Position numbers and translations under genes: made by a program
Shown: one piece after another, positions 24,795 through 36,514 of the stretch
Layout: every line of letters begins with the position of its first letter
How positions within the stretch are numbered: the first letter of the stretch is position 1
Assembly (NCBI GenBank): GCA_026168455.1
Contig: CM047430.1
Location: forward strand, 2,247,473-2,311,472
Direction: 5' to 3'
Length of the DNA stretch: 64,000 bases
Origin: Theocolax elegans
Taxonomy: Eukaryota; Arthropoda; Insecta; Hymenoptera; Cerocephalidae
The notes under the pieces: generated by a model
The model's input: only the letters and a program-made list of their open reading frames with translations
Told to the model about the DNA's origin: nothing
Database searches by the model: none

Positions 24795-26290
24795 TTACCG
24801 TCTTAACGTATATTCGGCAGTTGTCAACACCTTGTTGCTGCTGATCGCGCGCGAACTCTCCCTCGTTACTCTCAGCTGGGCGTGCACGATTCTCACTCGT
24901 TCGTGAAGCTCGCGGACTATCGTCTTTGCGTTAGCTTTTCGTATCGGGATTGCTTCAATCCAGCGCGTGAATAAACTCTGGAATACTAGGATGTATTCGT
25001 ATCCTCGGCTAGAGCGTGGAAGCGGGCCAGTGATATCTCCTGCTACCACCTGCCATGGTCTGTCCGATTAAAGGTGACATATGCCGAGGAATCGTCGAAG
25101 CTGTTTAAGGTTTTCGGGAGCCGGATAAACCCTTATCGGCTCTGTCTTGGCTGGGTCGGGACGAATTCCATCCATGTTGACCAGCACGCCAAGGTATCTC
25201 ACCTCATCTTGACAAAAGACACACTTGTCTTTATTTACTGTCAAGTTAGCTTCGGTCAGTCTTTTCAGCACCATCTCGAGATACTTCTTGTGCCCTTCAA
25301 ATGTCTCGGTGACTATAATAATGTCATCGAGGTAAGAAAAGGCATTGGGCTCGAGATCAGGACCAACCACTTGGTCAATCATGCGTTGGAAGGTCGCGCC
25401 GGCGTATGCCAATCCGTATGTCATCCGCTTAATCTGATACAGTCTCATCCCCGGGACTGTGAAAGCCGTATAAGGACGCGATTCCTTCCGGAGAGGTATT
25501 TGATGATACGCTGAGTTCATGTCCAAAGTACTAATGTACCGACATCTCTTCAGCTTGCGCAAGATATCCTGCATGAACGGGAGGGGATAAGCGTCTGGTT
25601 TCGTTAGCGCGTTGACTTTCCTAAAGTCAATGCAAAACCGACGTGATCCGTTCTCCTTGCGTACACCACCAACCGCTGTCCGAGGGCTCTATGATCTCTA
25701 AATCTAGCATCTCTCGGACTTGGCGGTGCATCTCCTCCTGGATCTTCTCCGACACCGGGTAATACTTCTGCTTTATCGGGCGAGCTGATCCCACGTGAAT
25801 CGAGTGCTCGATGAGTTGGGTTCGCCCGATTTTGGGAGAAGTATAAGACAGCACTTTGCTTACTAGCACTCGCAGCTTTGCCCTTTCCGCCTCGGTTGCG
25901 TCCGCTATCCCAGCAGACGAGAGGGTGGCCATACTCCCTATTCCAGCAACTTCGAGGTGGATCTGCTGCTTGCTGTCCTTGAGGAACAGGCGGTCGCTAT
26001 CCGGATCCAATATGGCTCGGAATGCTCGTAAGAAATTTACTCCTACGTAGCATTCGGCGTCAAGATTTGGTATGATCGCTACCCTTATTTCCCGTGTCTC
26101 CTTCCCGACAGTGAAAGGTAAGATCACATGACCGTTTAGCGGTTGGTAACTACCATCCGCCATCTTGACGCGTCCGGCGTTCGCCACAAGGAGCTCCTTG
26201 CCCAATGCTGCGGCGATTTGCAGACCGCTGGGTTCCATCACGGTCGTGGAAGCTCCGGGATCGTATAAGGCTCTTATACAAAAGCCCTCA
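24795..26290 (-). pseudogene. Gypsy-2 pol remnant: protease, reverse transcriptase, integrase fragment
   Basis: On the minus strand, the protease region starts near 26265 with YDPGASTTV (Pro where D-T/S-G is usual) and continues to YVGVNFLRAFRAILDPD. The reverse transcriptase begins in the same frame (IKQKYYPVSEKIQEEMHRQV), then is broken near 25650. It resumes at 25574 with LDMNSAYHQIPL and the catalytic YLDDI (about 25330) to FLGICHL. RNase H is missing: sequence passes directly to an integrase fragment (VAGDITGPLPRSSRGYEYILVF...RKANAKTIV, 25049-24795) that stops before the second catalytic Asp. The same RNase H-integrase gap occurs in Gypsy-1. Confidence 0.85.
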
Positions 26291-26444
26291 ATCTTAACGA
26301 GAAGCCACCAACGACTCTCATCCTCTGGTTTATAGGATGAGGTTGGTCTGCTAGCTTCTTGGGACCGTTCCTCCTTTTAAGGCCCATTTCCGCTCCTCTC
26401 TGGACCATACTCTCGCCGAAGCGAGATATTCAGATACGCGGGAT

Positions 26445-27159
26445 GCACCACGTTTAGACCCGCGTGTCTATCTAGTATTCGCGCCCCGATTTACCTGGTA
26501 CGGTCCAGGTGAGGAAGCGTTCCTCCTTTTCCCCCTCTCGTGACAATACCCGCACGGATAGATAGGTCGGTGGCTCGCAGGAACCACTTCACGAGGGAAG
26601 GCGCGCGTGACGTAGTAAGCTTCTACGTCAAAGCTCTCTACGTCAGAGATCCATACGTCACACGGTGTGACGTATGCCATCAGGTTAAGCAGCCGATCAT
26701 ATCCGGATCGGTTGCTCGTAATCTACAGTTAAATAGATTTTAACTGATTCTTTTCGCGCTGACCTCGGGAGTAGTCATCGGTACGGCTCCCCGTCAATTG
26801 TTTAAGTTAATTTATAGTTAATTTGTTAATATTCAATAGTTTAGTTAATAAATTTACTCGGCGAGACAATCTTTCTCGCCGATTAACAGTAATATCGATT
26901 GTTGATAGTGTCTTACCGGTTACCGTCCTATCCTACGAATACCGCCCTCTCCGGTGTTTATACTAGTTGGCAATTCTGGGCATAGGGCCCAACACACGGT
27001 ATCTAAGTCAAACGAGGTGTTTGACGTTGTTAACGGCATTGCACGGGAATCGAAGTGATTCCCGGCCGCATCGTGGGACTGCACACTTAAGGTTGGTAAG
27101 TTGGGACAGATTGGGCCTAACCGTGGGCCTTACATATCCCCAGTACCCACCCCGTTACA
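26445..27159 (-). repeat. Right inverted LTR arm of Gypsy-2
   Basis: This is the inverted partner of 23843-24557, equal in length. In minus orientation it occupies the expected 5' LTR position upstream of the protease region. Confidence 0.8.
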
Positions 27160-28500
27160 ATATATATATATAAATTGTATGATACCTGAAGAATACGGTA
27201 TTAGAATTATAAAATAAGTAAAACTTTAATTCTAATAAGTGAAACTTTAAATGCATTTATCTCAGTAATGGTTTTTTTATCATTTTAGTTTACTTGCCGC
27301 AGGATATTTCGGAGCCAGGTTGATAAATCACTTTGAAATTTTGGGAAAAATTTTAAAATATATATTTCTATGGACTTATGTTGCCCAATTTTCAAAAAGA
27401 TAAGTTTTATTTTTCTTATTATTATCAACTTTTATATTTAATACATTATTAATTTTTTTTCAGAAAAAGAAAAACATAAGTCTGTAAACATATGTTCCAT
27501 GAACATTTTAAGACTTATTAGACATTAAAAGATGCATTCAGTGCTTCAATATCCTGCGGCAACTGCAAAAATTGATCAGTTTTTTAATATCATTATAAGT
27601 TTAATAACCAGGATTAAAAATGCATAATAAACATTTGTTATATTGATAACTGAAAAAGTATAATGTATATATATTATGTAAAAAAAATAAATTTGTAAGA
27701 AGAATTCAAAAAAAATTATTCTAATAATAATTGTTTATTTATTTAAAACATTTAACCCAGGCTTGACCCCTTAAAAACGAAAAAGATACGTGGTCGAGGT
27801 GGTCCGAATTTCTAAAAGAAGCCCGTCACAAGTTCGGATTAAATAGGCGGTTTCAGAAGAGATTGATTGCCGAAATAAATTCTTGCTATCAAGGACCTGG
27901 CGAGAAGACGCGGGATTATATCACATGTCTAGTCCACATGATACGAAGACTCGATCCAATCCCAAGGATCGAGCAACAGCTAGACACACTGCACGGCAAC
28001 CTGCGCCCCAAAATACAAAATTTGGTGCGCAGGACAGATTGTGATTCGGTCTATACTCTTCTTGCAATCTTGCTGTCGAAGCGGAGCTTACGCTAGAGGG
28101 ACAGAAGGCGTATAGACACCCTCCGCCACCCGAGACGGCCTTAATTCCCGAGTCGGCTTACAAGCTGAAGAATACAAAGAGGGCCAAAACGAAGATTGCA
28201 GCGGTGCAACCGATAGCACCAAACAAGCAGACAAAGAAGGATCCACCACTGGACTGGGCAAAGATGCTGGCCAAAGTTCTCGAAGAGAAAATGAGAGAAT
28301 TCGTCCTTTCTATGACCACATCCCGAGGCGGAATTGACTAACCAAGGGAGCCAAATCGGACCAAAAATACGAAGGGTCACGCCGAAAGGACATGCGGCGG
28401 ATCGAATGAGGAAAGAGGCAATCGGAACGAGAGCGTGAGACCGCAGACCACACAACCATTGAAATGTTTTGGTTGCGGACAACTGGGGTACAAGTGTACA

Positions 28501-29928
28501 GATTACCCGGATTGTTCGGGAAACGCGAACAGGAGCGGTTGAAGAGGGTCGTTCCCGTTCCTGCCCCGTTCAAGACCCGATCAGAAACCTTAATTACAGC
28601 GGAAGAAAGGCGAAAATGCCAGAAAACCAGACGGTGGTGATCGCTGGTTACGTAAACCTGCCTTTCGAGATCGCCGGGATAAAGCGAGATATTCTCGTAT
28701 CTGTATTCCCAGACAGTCAAGTCGACTGTTACGTCGGAGCTGGCTTTATCCTTGCATTCGGCACAGTTTTGGATCCGAACGAGAATAAACTTTGGATTAA
28801 AACGGCCAACAAATCCGTAGACGTCAAAGTAGCGAGCATATCGCGAATCGATGCATTCGAAATAGCATCAATCGGATTAGCAGCCTTATTGCCAGTGGAG
28901 TAAGAAAGACTGTGAACACTGTCTGAGCAATACCTGGGTACAACGGGGAGGTCGTTGGGATGTACATCTCTGATTGAGCTAATAGAGGAAGAAATGCACG
29001 CCCAGGTTAAAGAGATGCTCGACGCAGGAGTGATTAAGCCGTCGACCAGTGGGTGGTCAAGCCCCGTAATGATGGTCAGTAAACTTAACGGAAAGTATCG
29101 GTTCTGTATTGACTATCGTAAAATCAATGCAGTGTCGAAAACCGATGCTAACCCGCTGCCTAACATGGACGGCATACTACGGAAGCTTAAGAACACGAGG
29201 TACATCAGTACGCTAGACTTGAGTAGTACGTATCACCAGATACCGCTAAGACCGGAGTCAGCGGCTATAACCGCGTTCACAGTACCTGGGTTAGGCTTAT
29301 TCCAATTTAAAAGGATGCCTTATGCCCTATCCCAGGCGGGAGCCACGTTCCAAAGGTTAGTGGACAAAATCATAGGGCCTGAGCTCGAACCCTATGCATT
29401 TTCGTACCTCGATGATATAATCATCGCCACAGAGACCTTTGAGGAACACGAAAAGTGGCTAAAGTATATCCTCAAGCGTGTCAAGGAGGCTAGTCTCACA
29501 GTGAATCGGGATAAAAGTGTATTTGGACGTATTAAGGTGAGATATCTCGGAGTGCTGGTGAATCGCGATGGAAGCAGACCAGACCCCTAGGAAATCAAGC
29601 CGATCATCAATTATCCGGCGCCCAAAAATCCAAAACAGCTTAGATGATTCCTTGGTATGGGTTCGTGCTACCGGAAATTCTTACGAGACTTTGCTACCTT
29701 GGCCTAGCCGCTGACAAGGCTTACCAAGAAGGACCGTAAATTTGAATGGCTCGAGGAGCAGCAACAGGCATTCGATCAGAGTAAGGCGCTGATCGCAACT
29801 GCTCCTGTCGTAGCGAAACCAGAGTTCGACATGTAGTTCGTTATACAGACGGATGCAAGCGACACTGGCATTGGCGCGGTAATTCTTCAGGTGATGAACG
29901 GGGAGGAGAGAATACTAGAGTTAGACTA
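28501..29928 (+). pseudogene. Gypsy-1 pol: protease, reverse transcriptase and RNase H remnant
   Basis: Protease-like sequence runs to 28903 (VDCYVGAGFILAFG-VLDP, as in the related Gypsy-2), but no clean D-T-G motif is in frame. The reverse transcriptase (28955-29590) is open: SSPVMMVSKLNGKYRFCIDYR, LDLSSTYHQIPL, and the catalytic YLDDI near 29406. Downstream, LRxFLGM and a partial RNase H (QTDASDTGIGAVIL, ~29850-29885) are broken by stops at about 29590, 29645 and 29836. The rest of RNase H and the integrase zinc region are missing. Confidence 0.85.
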
Positions 29929-29936
29929 GATGCGGA

Positions 29937-30920
29937 AAACGTACGGTCGAACGTCCCTGGCAAGTCGTGACAGGGGATATCACCGGACCCTTTGTACGGA
30001 GCAAAGGCAGACACGAGTACATCCTCGTATTCTTGGATCTATTCACCCGGTGGGCGAAATGTGTACCAATTCGCAAAGCCAACGCGAAAACCATTCTCAA
30101 GGAGTTCAAAGATATAATAGTTTTACGGTATGGTACTCCTGAGGTATTCCTTTCAGACAACGGCTCCAAATTCAAAAATAAGGCCGTCGATGAATACCTA
30201 CAAGAGGTGGGGATACATCATACTACCACTCTGCCATATTTTCCCCAAGCGAATCCGGTTGAACGTGTCAACCGAACGTTGAAAACCAGGATTGTGGTTT
30301 TCATCGAGAAAAATAACGATACCTGGGACGAGAAATTACCGGAGCTTCTATTCTCGCTAAACAATACAGTACACGAGTCTACGGGTGCAACTTCCGGTAC
30401 CATCAAGAGGAACCAAGATCGAGCCGGCAGTGAAGAGAAACAGCGCAGTAAAATAGAACTGTGGCAAGAGCAACTTAAAAAGATCAAAGAAATACATGAG
30501 TCTGCTGCCGCACGCTCATATCAACAACATGAGCGGCAAGTAAGCTATTATAGCGCCAAAAGAAGGGACACACCTTTCACCATAGGAGACCTGGTGTGGA
30601 AGGAAGTCCACGACACCCTCTCGGGATTCCACGCCTTCTCCCAGGAATGGGACCGGGCGGTATCCAATCGCCTGGAGAAGTTATCGCTCCTCGATGAATT
30701 CCGTCGCAACCGCGCGCTGGCCCGACAGGCTGAGAGAATCATCGAGAAGGACCGGCTGGATCTACTCCGTCGGTCCAAGGAGAAGAGGGAGGCACACCAA
30801 AGGCGGAGCGAGGCCCAGGCAAAAGCGCACGAAGCCGCGACACTCTCTCACCCGCGTAATCACGCATGCGGCAAACCGGAGAGCTTCACACTCCGGCACG
30901 ATTACAAGCAGCTCGGTTAG
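29937..30920 (+). pseudogene. Gypsy-1 integrase core, 3' end of pol
   Basis: Integrase joins the cDNA to host DNA. The segment is open for 317 codons and shows the D,D-35-E core: DLFTRW after VTGDITGPF, SDNGSKF, and NPVERVNRTLKT with the catalytic Glu. The N-terminal HHCC domain is absent, the sequence passing directly from RNase H residues into the core. The C-terminus (LVWKEVHDTL...) departs from the usual integrase tail, becomes Arg/Glu-rich and reads into the 3' LTR. The copy is probably nonfunctional. Confidence 0.85.
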
Positions 30921-31337
30921 TAGCGAAGCCAGGTAGCCCATAGCTGGCAAATTAACCGCGTCCTCTGTTTAGTTCGAGACGTCGTGTCTCGATCAGTATT
31001 TTTGCGGCGGGAGCACTCACGCGTACCACCTTGTAATTTCGTGTTTATTCACGCTATTAGTCCCGTTCACCTTGAGCCAAAGTTTAACATTGCCTTGGCT
31101 CAACTTGATTTGACGTAAACACTGATAATTTTATTATTATTATTTCCCCCTTTGTGTTCAATAAACTGTTCCATTGTTTTAATTTCGAGTATCGGTTAAT
31201 TAAACCTGTGATCGATTTCTATCCCGAAGGCGAATAACGCCATGCCCCGCGTGTGTCGCGCATTGTACTTCGCACGACACATAACTGAGTAACCGAGCAA
31301 GGTTATCAACGAGAAGTAATATCCATTATACGAGACA
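30835..31337 (+). repeat. 3' LTR of Gypsy-1
   Basis: This is the direct repeat of 17996-18500, with scattered substitutions, ending CGAGACA. Divergence between the two LTRs indicates an old insertion. Confidence 0.8.
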
Positions 31338-31556
31338 AGTGTGTACTAGGTAAGTACATGTGCTGTACACAGGGCAGACGACGTCATGCGGAGCTTGAGG
31401 CTAGCCCCAATCGTCCCGATAGACGATTTCGCCGACTTATCAGTTGCTTGATGAGATAGCTGATCATAGTAGTGCGGAGATTTCCTGTGCATTGAGTATA
31501 TGCACAGGGTGATTAAAACCCTCCTGACGAATAAAATCTACCCTGTTACAATATAT
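31338..31556. mobile_element. Remnant ending GTTACA at a TA-rich site
   Basis: The segment between the Gypsy-1 LTR and CR1 copy B4 ends CCCTGTTACA followed by ATATATATA, mirroring the TGTAAC ends at 11315 and 23843. It may be one end of an LTR. There is no coding. Confidence 0.35.
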
Positions 31557-31569
31557 ATAAATGAGTCTA

Positions 31570-34522
31570 CTAAATTGAGAAACGAGGGATGGACCGCAAA
31601 GTATTACCCTCAGTCATAACATGGCCAGACCAAGACGTCTGGTCAAGTCCAAACAGATGATGAAAAAGGGAGATTTTGAAAAGGTTCACGAAGGATTGCG
31701 TAAATGTGGCGATGCGTAATTGGTCAATTGTGCGGAATGATATAATAACGAATGACTTGTTTAGTGCTTTTGTGCGAGGTGGTAGGTAAGTAGGTGCTTT
31801 AGGCGGACGGCGATATGAGACACGAGGATTTATGAGGGGGTTATTTAATATTATGGAATGATTTGCAAGGTAAGCTGGTGAGTTGTAAGCTAATGAATCG
31901 ATGAGGAAGGAGCGTCTGGACTCGACCGACAGCCACTTAAGATCAAGTCTGTAAAGGATAGCATGATCATATCCTGACAGATCGCCCCTCATAAACTTAA
32001 CTCATACATTTAATAGCCTTTGTAATTTTAAATTGTTAGTCTGATCGACGTCATCATAGACCGCGCAAGCATAATCAAAATGCGGGAAAACATGTGCCTC
32101 CACTAGGTTTCTCCTGAATTTCCATGATAAAGTTTTCTTGTAATACCTTAGTGAAAGAAAGACTTTATGGACACGTTTAGAGATTGCCGACACCTGCCTT
32201 GACCAATCAAGAGTAGGCGAAATAATAACTCCTAACGAATTTACTTCATTTTCATATCTTAGATACTCGTTACATAATCTAACTTGAGGTCTATGCGGGA
32301 AACAAACGCCTGACTGCCCAGGATTATAACCTTCGTTTTATTTACATTTAGTTCAAGACCATTATTTTTAGACCACGCAGCGATGGCACCCGCATTTGCA
32401 CCCTCAGAGATTCGCTGTATTCCTGAATCGAAATCCGCCGGATAAAACAAAGAATAAACCTGAGGATCATCCGCGAACAGCATACATTTGCTGTACTTCA
32501 CAACATTCGGTAAATCATTTATAAAGACAGGAAACAAAATCGGACGAAGTAGAGTGTCCTGAGCTACACCCGCATTTATCCCCAATCAGTCAGACAGCTC
32601 GCCAATCTCATTTTCAACGGCCTGCGTGCGGCCCATCAGATACCTAAAAAACCAGTTCAGTACGATATCTGAGCAACCAATATTACACAATTTAGTGATA
32701 AGCTTGTCATGAGGCACCATATCAAAAGCTTTGGAGAAGTCGAATAATATCAGAATCGTGATCATTCGGGAATCGATGACCCTTCTAACATCATCCAAAA
32801 ACCCCGGGAGTGCCGTCTGGGTACTATGGCCCCTCCGAAAACCTGCCTGTCTCTCGGTCAGAATATTATTACTTTCCAAATACTGTGTAAGCTGCATGTG
32901 CACTATGCACTCAAGTACCTTAGACAGTTCACACAGCTTTGCAATTAACCTGATATCTGTGCATGACTTTATTCTACTCGACTTGGCTAACAGAAACAAA
33001 ACCACCTTCTTCCAGCAGTCAGGAAAATAACCCACAGATAGCATATTATTGAATAGTTCCACAAAAAAAAGGGTTAATTGAGGTTCTAAAAGTTTAAGCA
33101 TCTGTGAAGAGATTCATCAATACCGACTGCCTTAGAGGTTGATTTAGTAGTGCATGCCTCACCCCTTTGGCCGTCACTATAGAGAAAGCGAAGGAGGGAG
33201 ATGCAAATGACTGAATTGTGAGTGGGGGTATATGATTAAAAATGAATGAATAATGGATGTTGAGTTTATGGGCAGTGAAAACTTTCAGTGGTGTAAGGTG
33301 CGCTTTTGTGCAAAATCCCATATTTCGGAGACATTTCCAGGAGGTAGCTGGATCACCATTTACAGTAAATTTATTCGTAAGAAATTTGAATTTACTGGAG
33401 TTTATTGCATTCGAGACACTATTTCTGAGCTCCTTGTAATTTCTATAATCCAACGGATCACCCGAATTACGGAATTTTTTAAAAGCTGCATTTCTAGCTC
33501 TAATGTACATTTTTATTTCCCGTGAGACTCAAGGTTTATGAGAGTTTTTGATGGTGATGAGTTTTAACGGAGCTAGAATATCAAAAGAATTTAATATTGA
33601 ATTGCTGATGTTTGTTATTGATAAGGATATGGCTTCGAATGATTTAAGGTTAGAATGATTTTCTGAGAACGAAGGGTATGATGAGCAATGATCTAAAGTG
33701 TTTATGGAGAGAGGCTGGTCAGGCCAAGTTTGCACTGATGAGTAATTCATGATTGATGAGAATGTAGTAGCGAGATTGTAAAGTTTTATCTCTTCTAGAT
33801 TACGCCTTCAAAACTTCCTTTCCCCTACTTTTTGTTGATTTGACATAAGTAATTCTAAACTAATGGAGTCATGGCCGGCCGCGAAAGGAGCAGTTGACTT
33901 GAGATAATTAAAACGTAGCACTGGTTCATGAATCAGGAAGAGATCTAAGCAAGTGTGGGAGAAACCGTTCGATGTCACCGCGTGATGTATCGGTTCTGAT
34001 GGGATAAACGAGAGGCCCAATGCCATCAGGTTAGCTCTCATCATGTTTGCAACTGCACTATTTGAGCTCATATCGATGTTGAAGTCGCCCGTGATTATAA
34101 CGTTGTTGCAATCCGGTAGTATATCCGAGATAACCTAAAAAAATTCTCTCGGATAGGCAGCCGTGGGCCTGCGATTGACCACCGCTAAAAAAGTCGTTAA
34201 CGAGCTACACAGTATGTGTAAAATTAAAAATTCAGGTCTGTTTAAAAAAACAGGATATGAATTTGCAACAACGCTCACCTTCTCCTCTACTCACGCGATC
34301 CAACCTGTGCAAAGCATACCCAGTTAATTTAAAAATATCCGAAGAATTGTGCTCGGTAAGGAAGGTTTCCGTGATCGCAATGTCATCAAAAGATTTCGGG
34401 TGAACTAATGCTTCAATGGCTGCAAAATGAGATTTTAAGCGATGGATATTTACATGAAAAATAGAAAAACTATTAGATGATATGATTTTATTGTTTTTAT
34501 TACCCGACCAGTCATGTCTCAT
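31570..34522 (-). pseudogene. Family B ORF2 remnant (copy B4)
   Basis: The endonuclease starts at 34522 (SIFHVNIHRLKSHFAAIEAL, AITETFL) and continues in pieces (34071-33808: EPIHHAVTSNGFSHTCLDLFL, AGHDSISLE). The linker spans 33510-33094. The reverse transcriptase spans 33101-32586 (AGFRRGHSTQTALPG, LFDFSKAFDMVPHD) and 32585-32259, with a degenerate catalytic motif LFADDPQVY. C-terminal pieces at 32193-32002 and 31992-31570 carry FDYACAVYDDVDQTNNLKLQRLLN and VESRRSFLI. At least six breaks. Confidence 0.8.
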
Positions 34523-35340
34523 TTAGCATGCATGGAAGATGAAGTAAGCGGTGGAAGATTAAGAATGTCGGCCTCGGAGGTTACGCGCATTAACGGTCCA
34601 TCTCTCGTTTCACGAATATAAACATTTAAATTTATTAGAATGGGCCTCGCATAGCCCAGCTCGGTACATTTTCGAATCGCTAGTGACCCTAATTTAAAGA
34701 TGGTTCTTGGCCACAACGGTCAACAATCATTAAAAAATTTTTGTGCGCTGTTTGTGCTTTAAGACGATATGCCTTCTCCACAACCGCATATGTGGTCGAC
34801 GCAGACGATAGTCTAATAACTAACCCTTTAGATCTAGAAGGAGTTATGTTTTCTCCTGTGACCGTGAAACCCATAAACGAATATCAATGATTTGTTTTGA
34901 CATCATTGGTTTATCGCGACGAGTATTTTGTCAAATACTGCACAGTCTGTGAGGTTTGAGACTAATGGAAGGCCCAATGCAAGTACCTCACACGTGTCTT
35001 TTAAAGAGTCTACAGAGAGGGCAGTGTGAGTGGTGTTTGCAAAACACCTCGTCACGTCCGACTCTAATACATGCAATCTCGATTTAAAACTGAGAAATGG
35101 CGAATTTACTTCGTCAAATTTCGAATTTGTCTTCTCCTCCAATAAGTCGACACGTGCATGAAGCGCCCTGAGGTCTGCCCTAACATCGTCTACCTTCTCC
35201 TCAACCCGACCAACCATTTCTGTGATCATATTCAAGTCTTTTCTTATGTCGTCTCTCAGACCGCGAGCGAACGCTTCCATCCACGGTGGCGGAGCTACTG
35301 TCATTTGAGAAAACAAACCTCGAGTAAATGAAATCGACAT
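34519..35340 (-). pseudogene. Family B ORF1 remnant (copy B4)
   Basis: The first piece (35340-34903) is rich in heptad-like charge patterns (VGRVEEKVDDVRADLRALHARVDLLEEK), a probable coiled coil, then LGLPLVSNLTD, as in the B8 ORF1. Later pieces (34874-34689, 34716-34519) correspond to the B8 C-terminus (VVEKAYRLKAQTA; RKCTELGYARPI). At least two frame changes separate them. The likely role was RNA binding. Confidence 0.7.
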
Positions 35341-35499
35341 TCAATTGCTTTATCGCGGCTTTTCTCCTGATGCGTGAATGGATTCGGGCAAAATTTGATG
35401 TAATAAGAAGATAATTAAATAGGCAATGCAATGTTTTATAGATTTCATAAAAATAATTAGTATATAATAAACGGTTATGAAAGGAAAAGTATAAGGATT

Positions 35500-36420
35500 G
35501 AATTAGCTGTATATAAGGCTTAGACGCCCATACTTGTATCGAGCGCTATCGCTCCCTTTGATATAAACAATATGTACTTAAAAATAGTTAATATATTGTA
35601 CAAAGAAAGTATAAAAACAGAGGTGACAATTAATAAAATAAATAAATAAATAAAACAATAAATAAAAAATAAATAAAAACAAACAAACAGAAAAAAATTG
35701 TTAGAGTACATAGTATAATACATAACTAGTTAAAATTAAACTTAAGAACTAGGTTAAGAAGCCTCTTCAAGATGACGGATAGGCCACAACATAATTCCTT
35801 CATTAGTTGCTCGAATAGACCAGGATGCTTGGTCGAGCCCAAACAGATGATTAAAAAAGAGGATCTTGAAATAGTCAATGGAAAAGAGATTAAATGCAGT
35901 GACGGGTAATTCATTTAGAATGCGCGTTGAAGTCATGACGAATGAATTATTTAGTGCCTCAGTTCGTGGTGGAAGATAGGTGAGTGATTTAAGTGGGTGA
36001 CGGGAGAAGAAGCGGGCATTTTGGTCGAAGGTTTCAAGTTTTATGAAGTGATTTGCTAAATATGAGGGTGAACTATGGGCAATGGTGTTATAAGCAAGGG
36101 AGCCAATAAAGTAGGAGCGTCTAGACTCAACCGATAGCCAATTTAAACCTAGTCTAATCGGCGTAACGTGATCGCGCTTCGCTATGTTACCCATACAAAT
36201 CTCACGCATGCGTTCAATATTCTCTGGAGTGTAAGATTCCTGGACTGATCCATATCGGTGTACACCGCGCACGCGTAGTCAAAGTGGGGAAGAATAAGTG
36301 ATTCTACTAGACTATTTCGGAGTTTCAATGACAAGGTTTTACTGTAGTAACGCAACAAGTACAGGACGCCGTGAACACGCCTTGAGACTGACATAACCTA
36401 CTTTGACCAGTCGAGGGTAG
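35500..36420 (-). mobile_element. CR1-group LINE family B, truncated copy B5
   Basis: Pieces at 36394-36182 and 36272-35754 encode the ORF2 C-terminus (RRVHGVLYLLRYY, FDYACAVYTDMDQSRN, VESRRSYFIGSLAYN, PPRTEALNNSFV). They overlap in two frames. The copy begins against an AG repeat on the right and trails into AT-rich 3' UTR on the left without the usual terminal hairpin. Confidence 0.75.
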
Positions 36421-36424
36421 GAGT

Positions 36425-36512
<88 letters not shown>
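36421..36512. repeat. AG dinucleotide microsatellite
   Basis: A nearly pure AG run of about 90 bp. Family B elements end in such tails, so it may be the expanded tail of a truncated neighbour (36513-36618). Confidence 0.9.

Positions 36513-36514
<2 letters not shown>

Larger units (their letters stand above)
23843..27159 (-). mobile_element. Gypsy-2: Ty3/Gypsy derivative with inverted LTRs
   Basis: Two 715-bp arms, each beginning TGTAACGGGG at the outer end and ending TGCA at the inner end, face outward, instead of being direct repeats. Between them lies minus-strand pol (protease, reverse transcriptase, integrase piece). The unit sits in a TA-rich site of Kolobok-like copy 1; copy 2 lacks it (near 43160). 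Similarity continues weakly past each arm into leader-like sequence, so both arms look like 5' LTR plus leader. Gag is missing. Confidence 0.75.
21174..27770 (+). mobile_element. TTAA-target DNA transposon, Kolobok-like copy 1
   Basis: A perfect 19-bp terminal inverted repeat (GGGGTCAAGCCTGGGTTAA) and TTAA duplications (21170-21173 and 27771-27774) bound this 6.6 kb element. It lies in Gypsy-1 gag, whose frame resumes exactly beyond it. It carries part of a transposase with a Mutator-like domain (22346-23005), a tRNA-related SINE (21392-21811) and an inverted-LTR Gypsy (23843-27159). Without those two inserts it is about 2.9 kb. TTAA duplications with GG-starting ends are the Kolobok pattern; family placement is from memory. 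Confidence 0.8.
20502..28500 (+). pseudogene. Gypsy-1 gag, interrupted by Kolobok-like copy 1
   Basis: Gag builds the particle. A possible start is the ATG at about 20504 (MTPRRLRTKGF), followed by stops. The segment 20673-21005 is Asn/Thr/Glu-rich and ends in a hydrophilic linker. A typical gag core then reads SFLERVEECR...LPELFNGDAALWF (about 21062-21171). After the 6.6 kb insertion the same frame resumes at 27774 (WSRWSEFLKEARHKFG, then CYQGPGEKTRDYI) to 28096. A degenerate knuckle CFGCGQLGYKC, with Tyr in place of the expected His, lies near 28464. Stops and frame changes remain apart from the insertion. Confidence 0.8.
17996..31337 (+). mobile_element. Ty3/Gypsy LTR retrotransposon (Gypsy-1), disrupted by nested insertions
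   Basis: Direct LTR copies bound the element (17996-18500 and about 30835-31337), with gag, protease, reverse transcriptase, RNase H remnant and integrase in canonical order on the plus strand. A Kolobok-like transposon (21174-27770) splits gag. The 5' leader (18501-20500) holds an AT-rich simple stretch and a foldback insertion. Stops and frame changes in gag and pol, and a deletion between RNase H and the integrase core, show that it is inactive. Confidence 0.88.
31557..35345 (-). mobile_element. CR1-group LINE family B, long decayed copy B4
   Basis: The minus-strand order is ORF1 (35340-34519) and ORF2 (34522-31570). The 3' UTR and terminal hairpin are missing, so the 3' end is truncated against the remnant at 31556. 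The many stops and frame changes make it older than copy B8. Confidence 0.8.

Noticed and set aside
36421..36512. AG tract as coding (Glu/Arg repeat)
   Set aside because: Pure dinucleotide microsatellite without surrounding coding signal.
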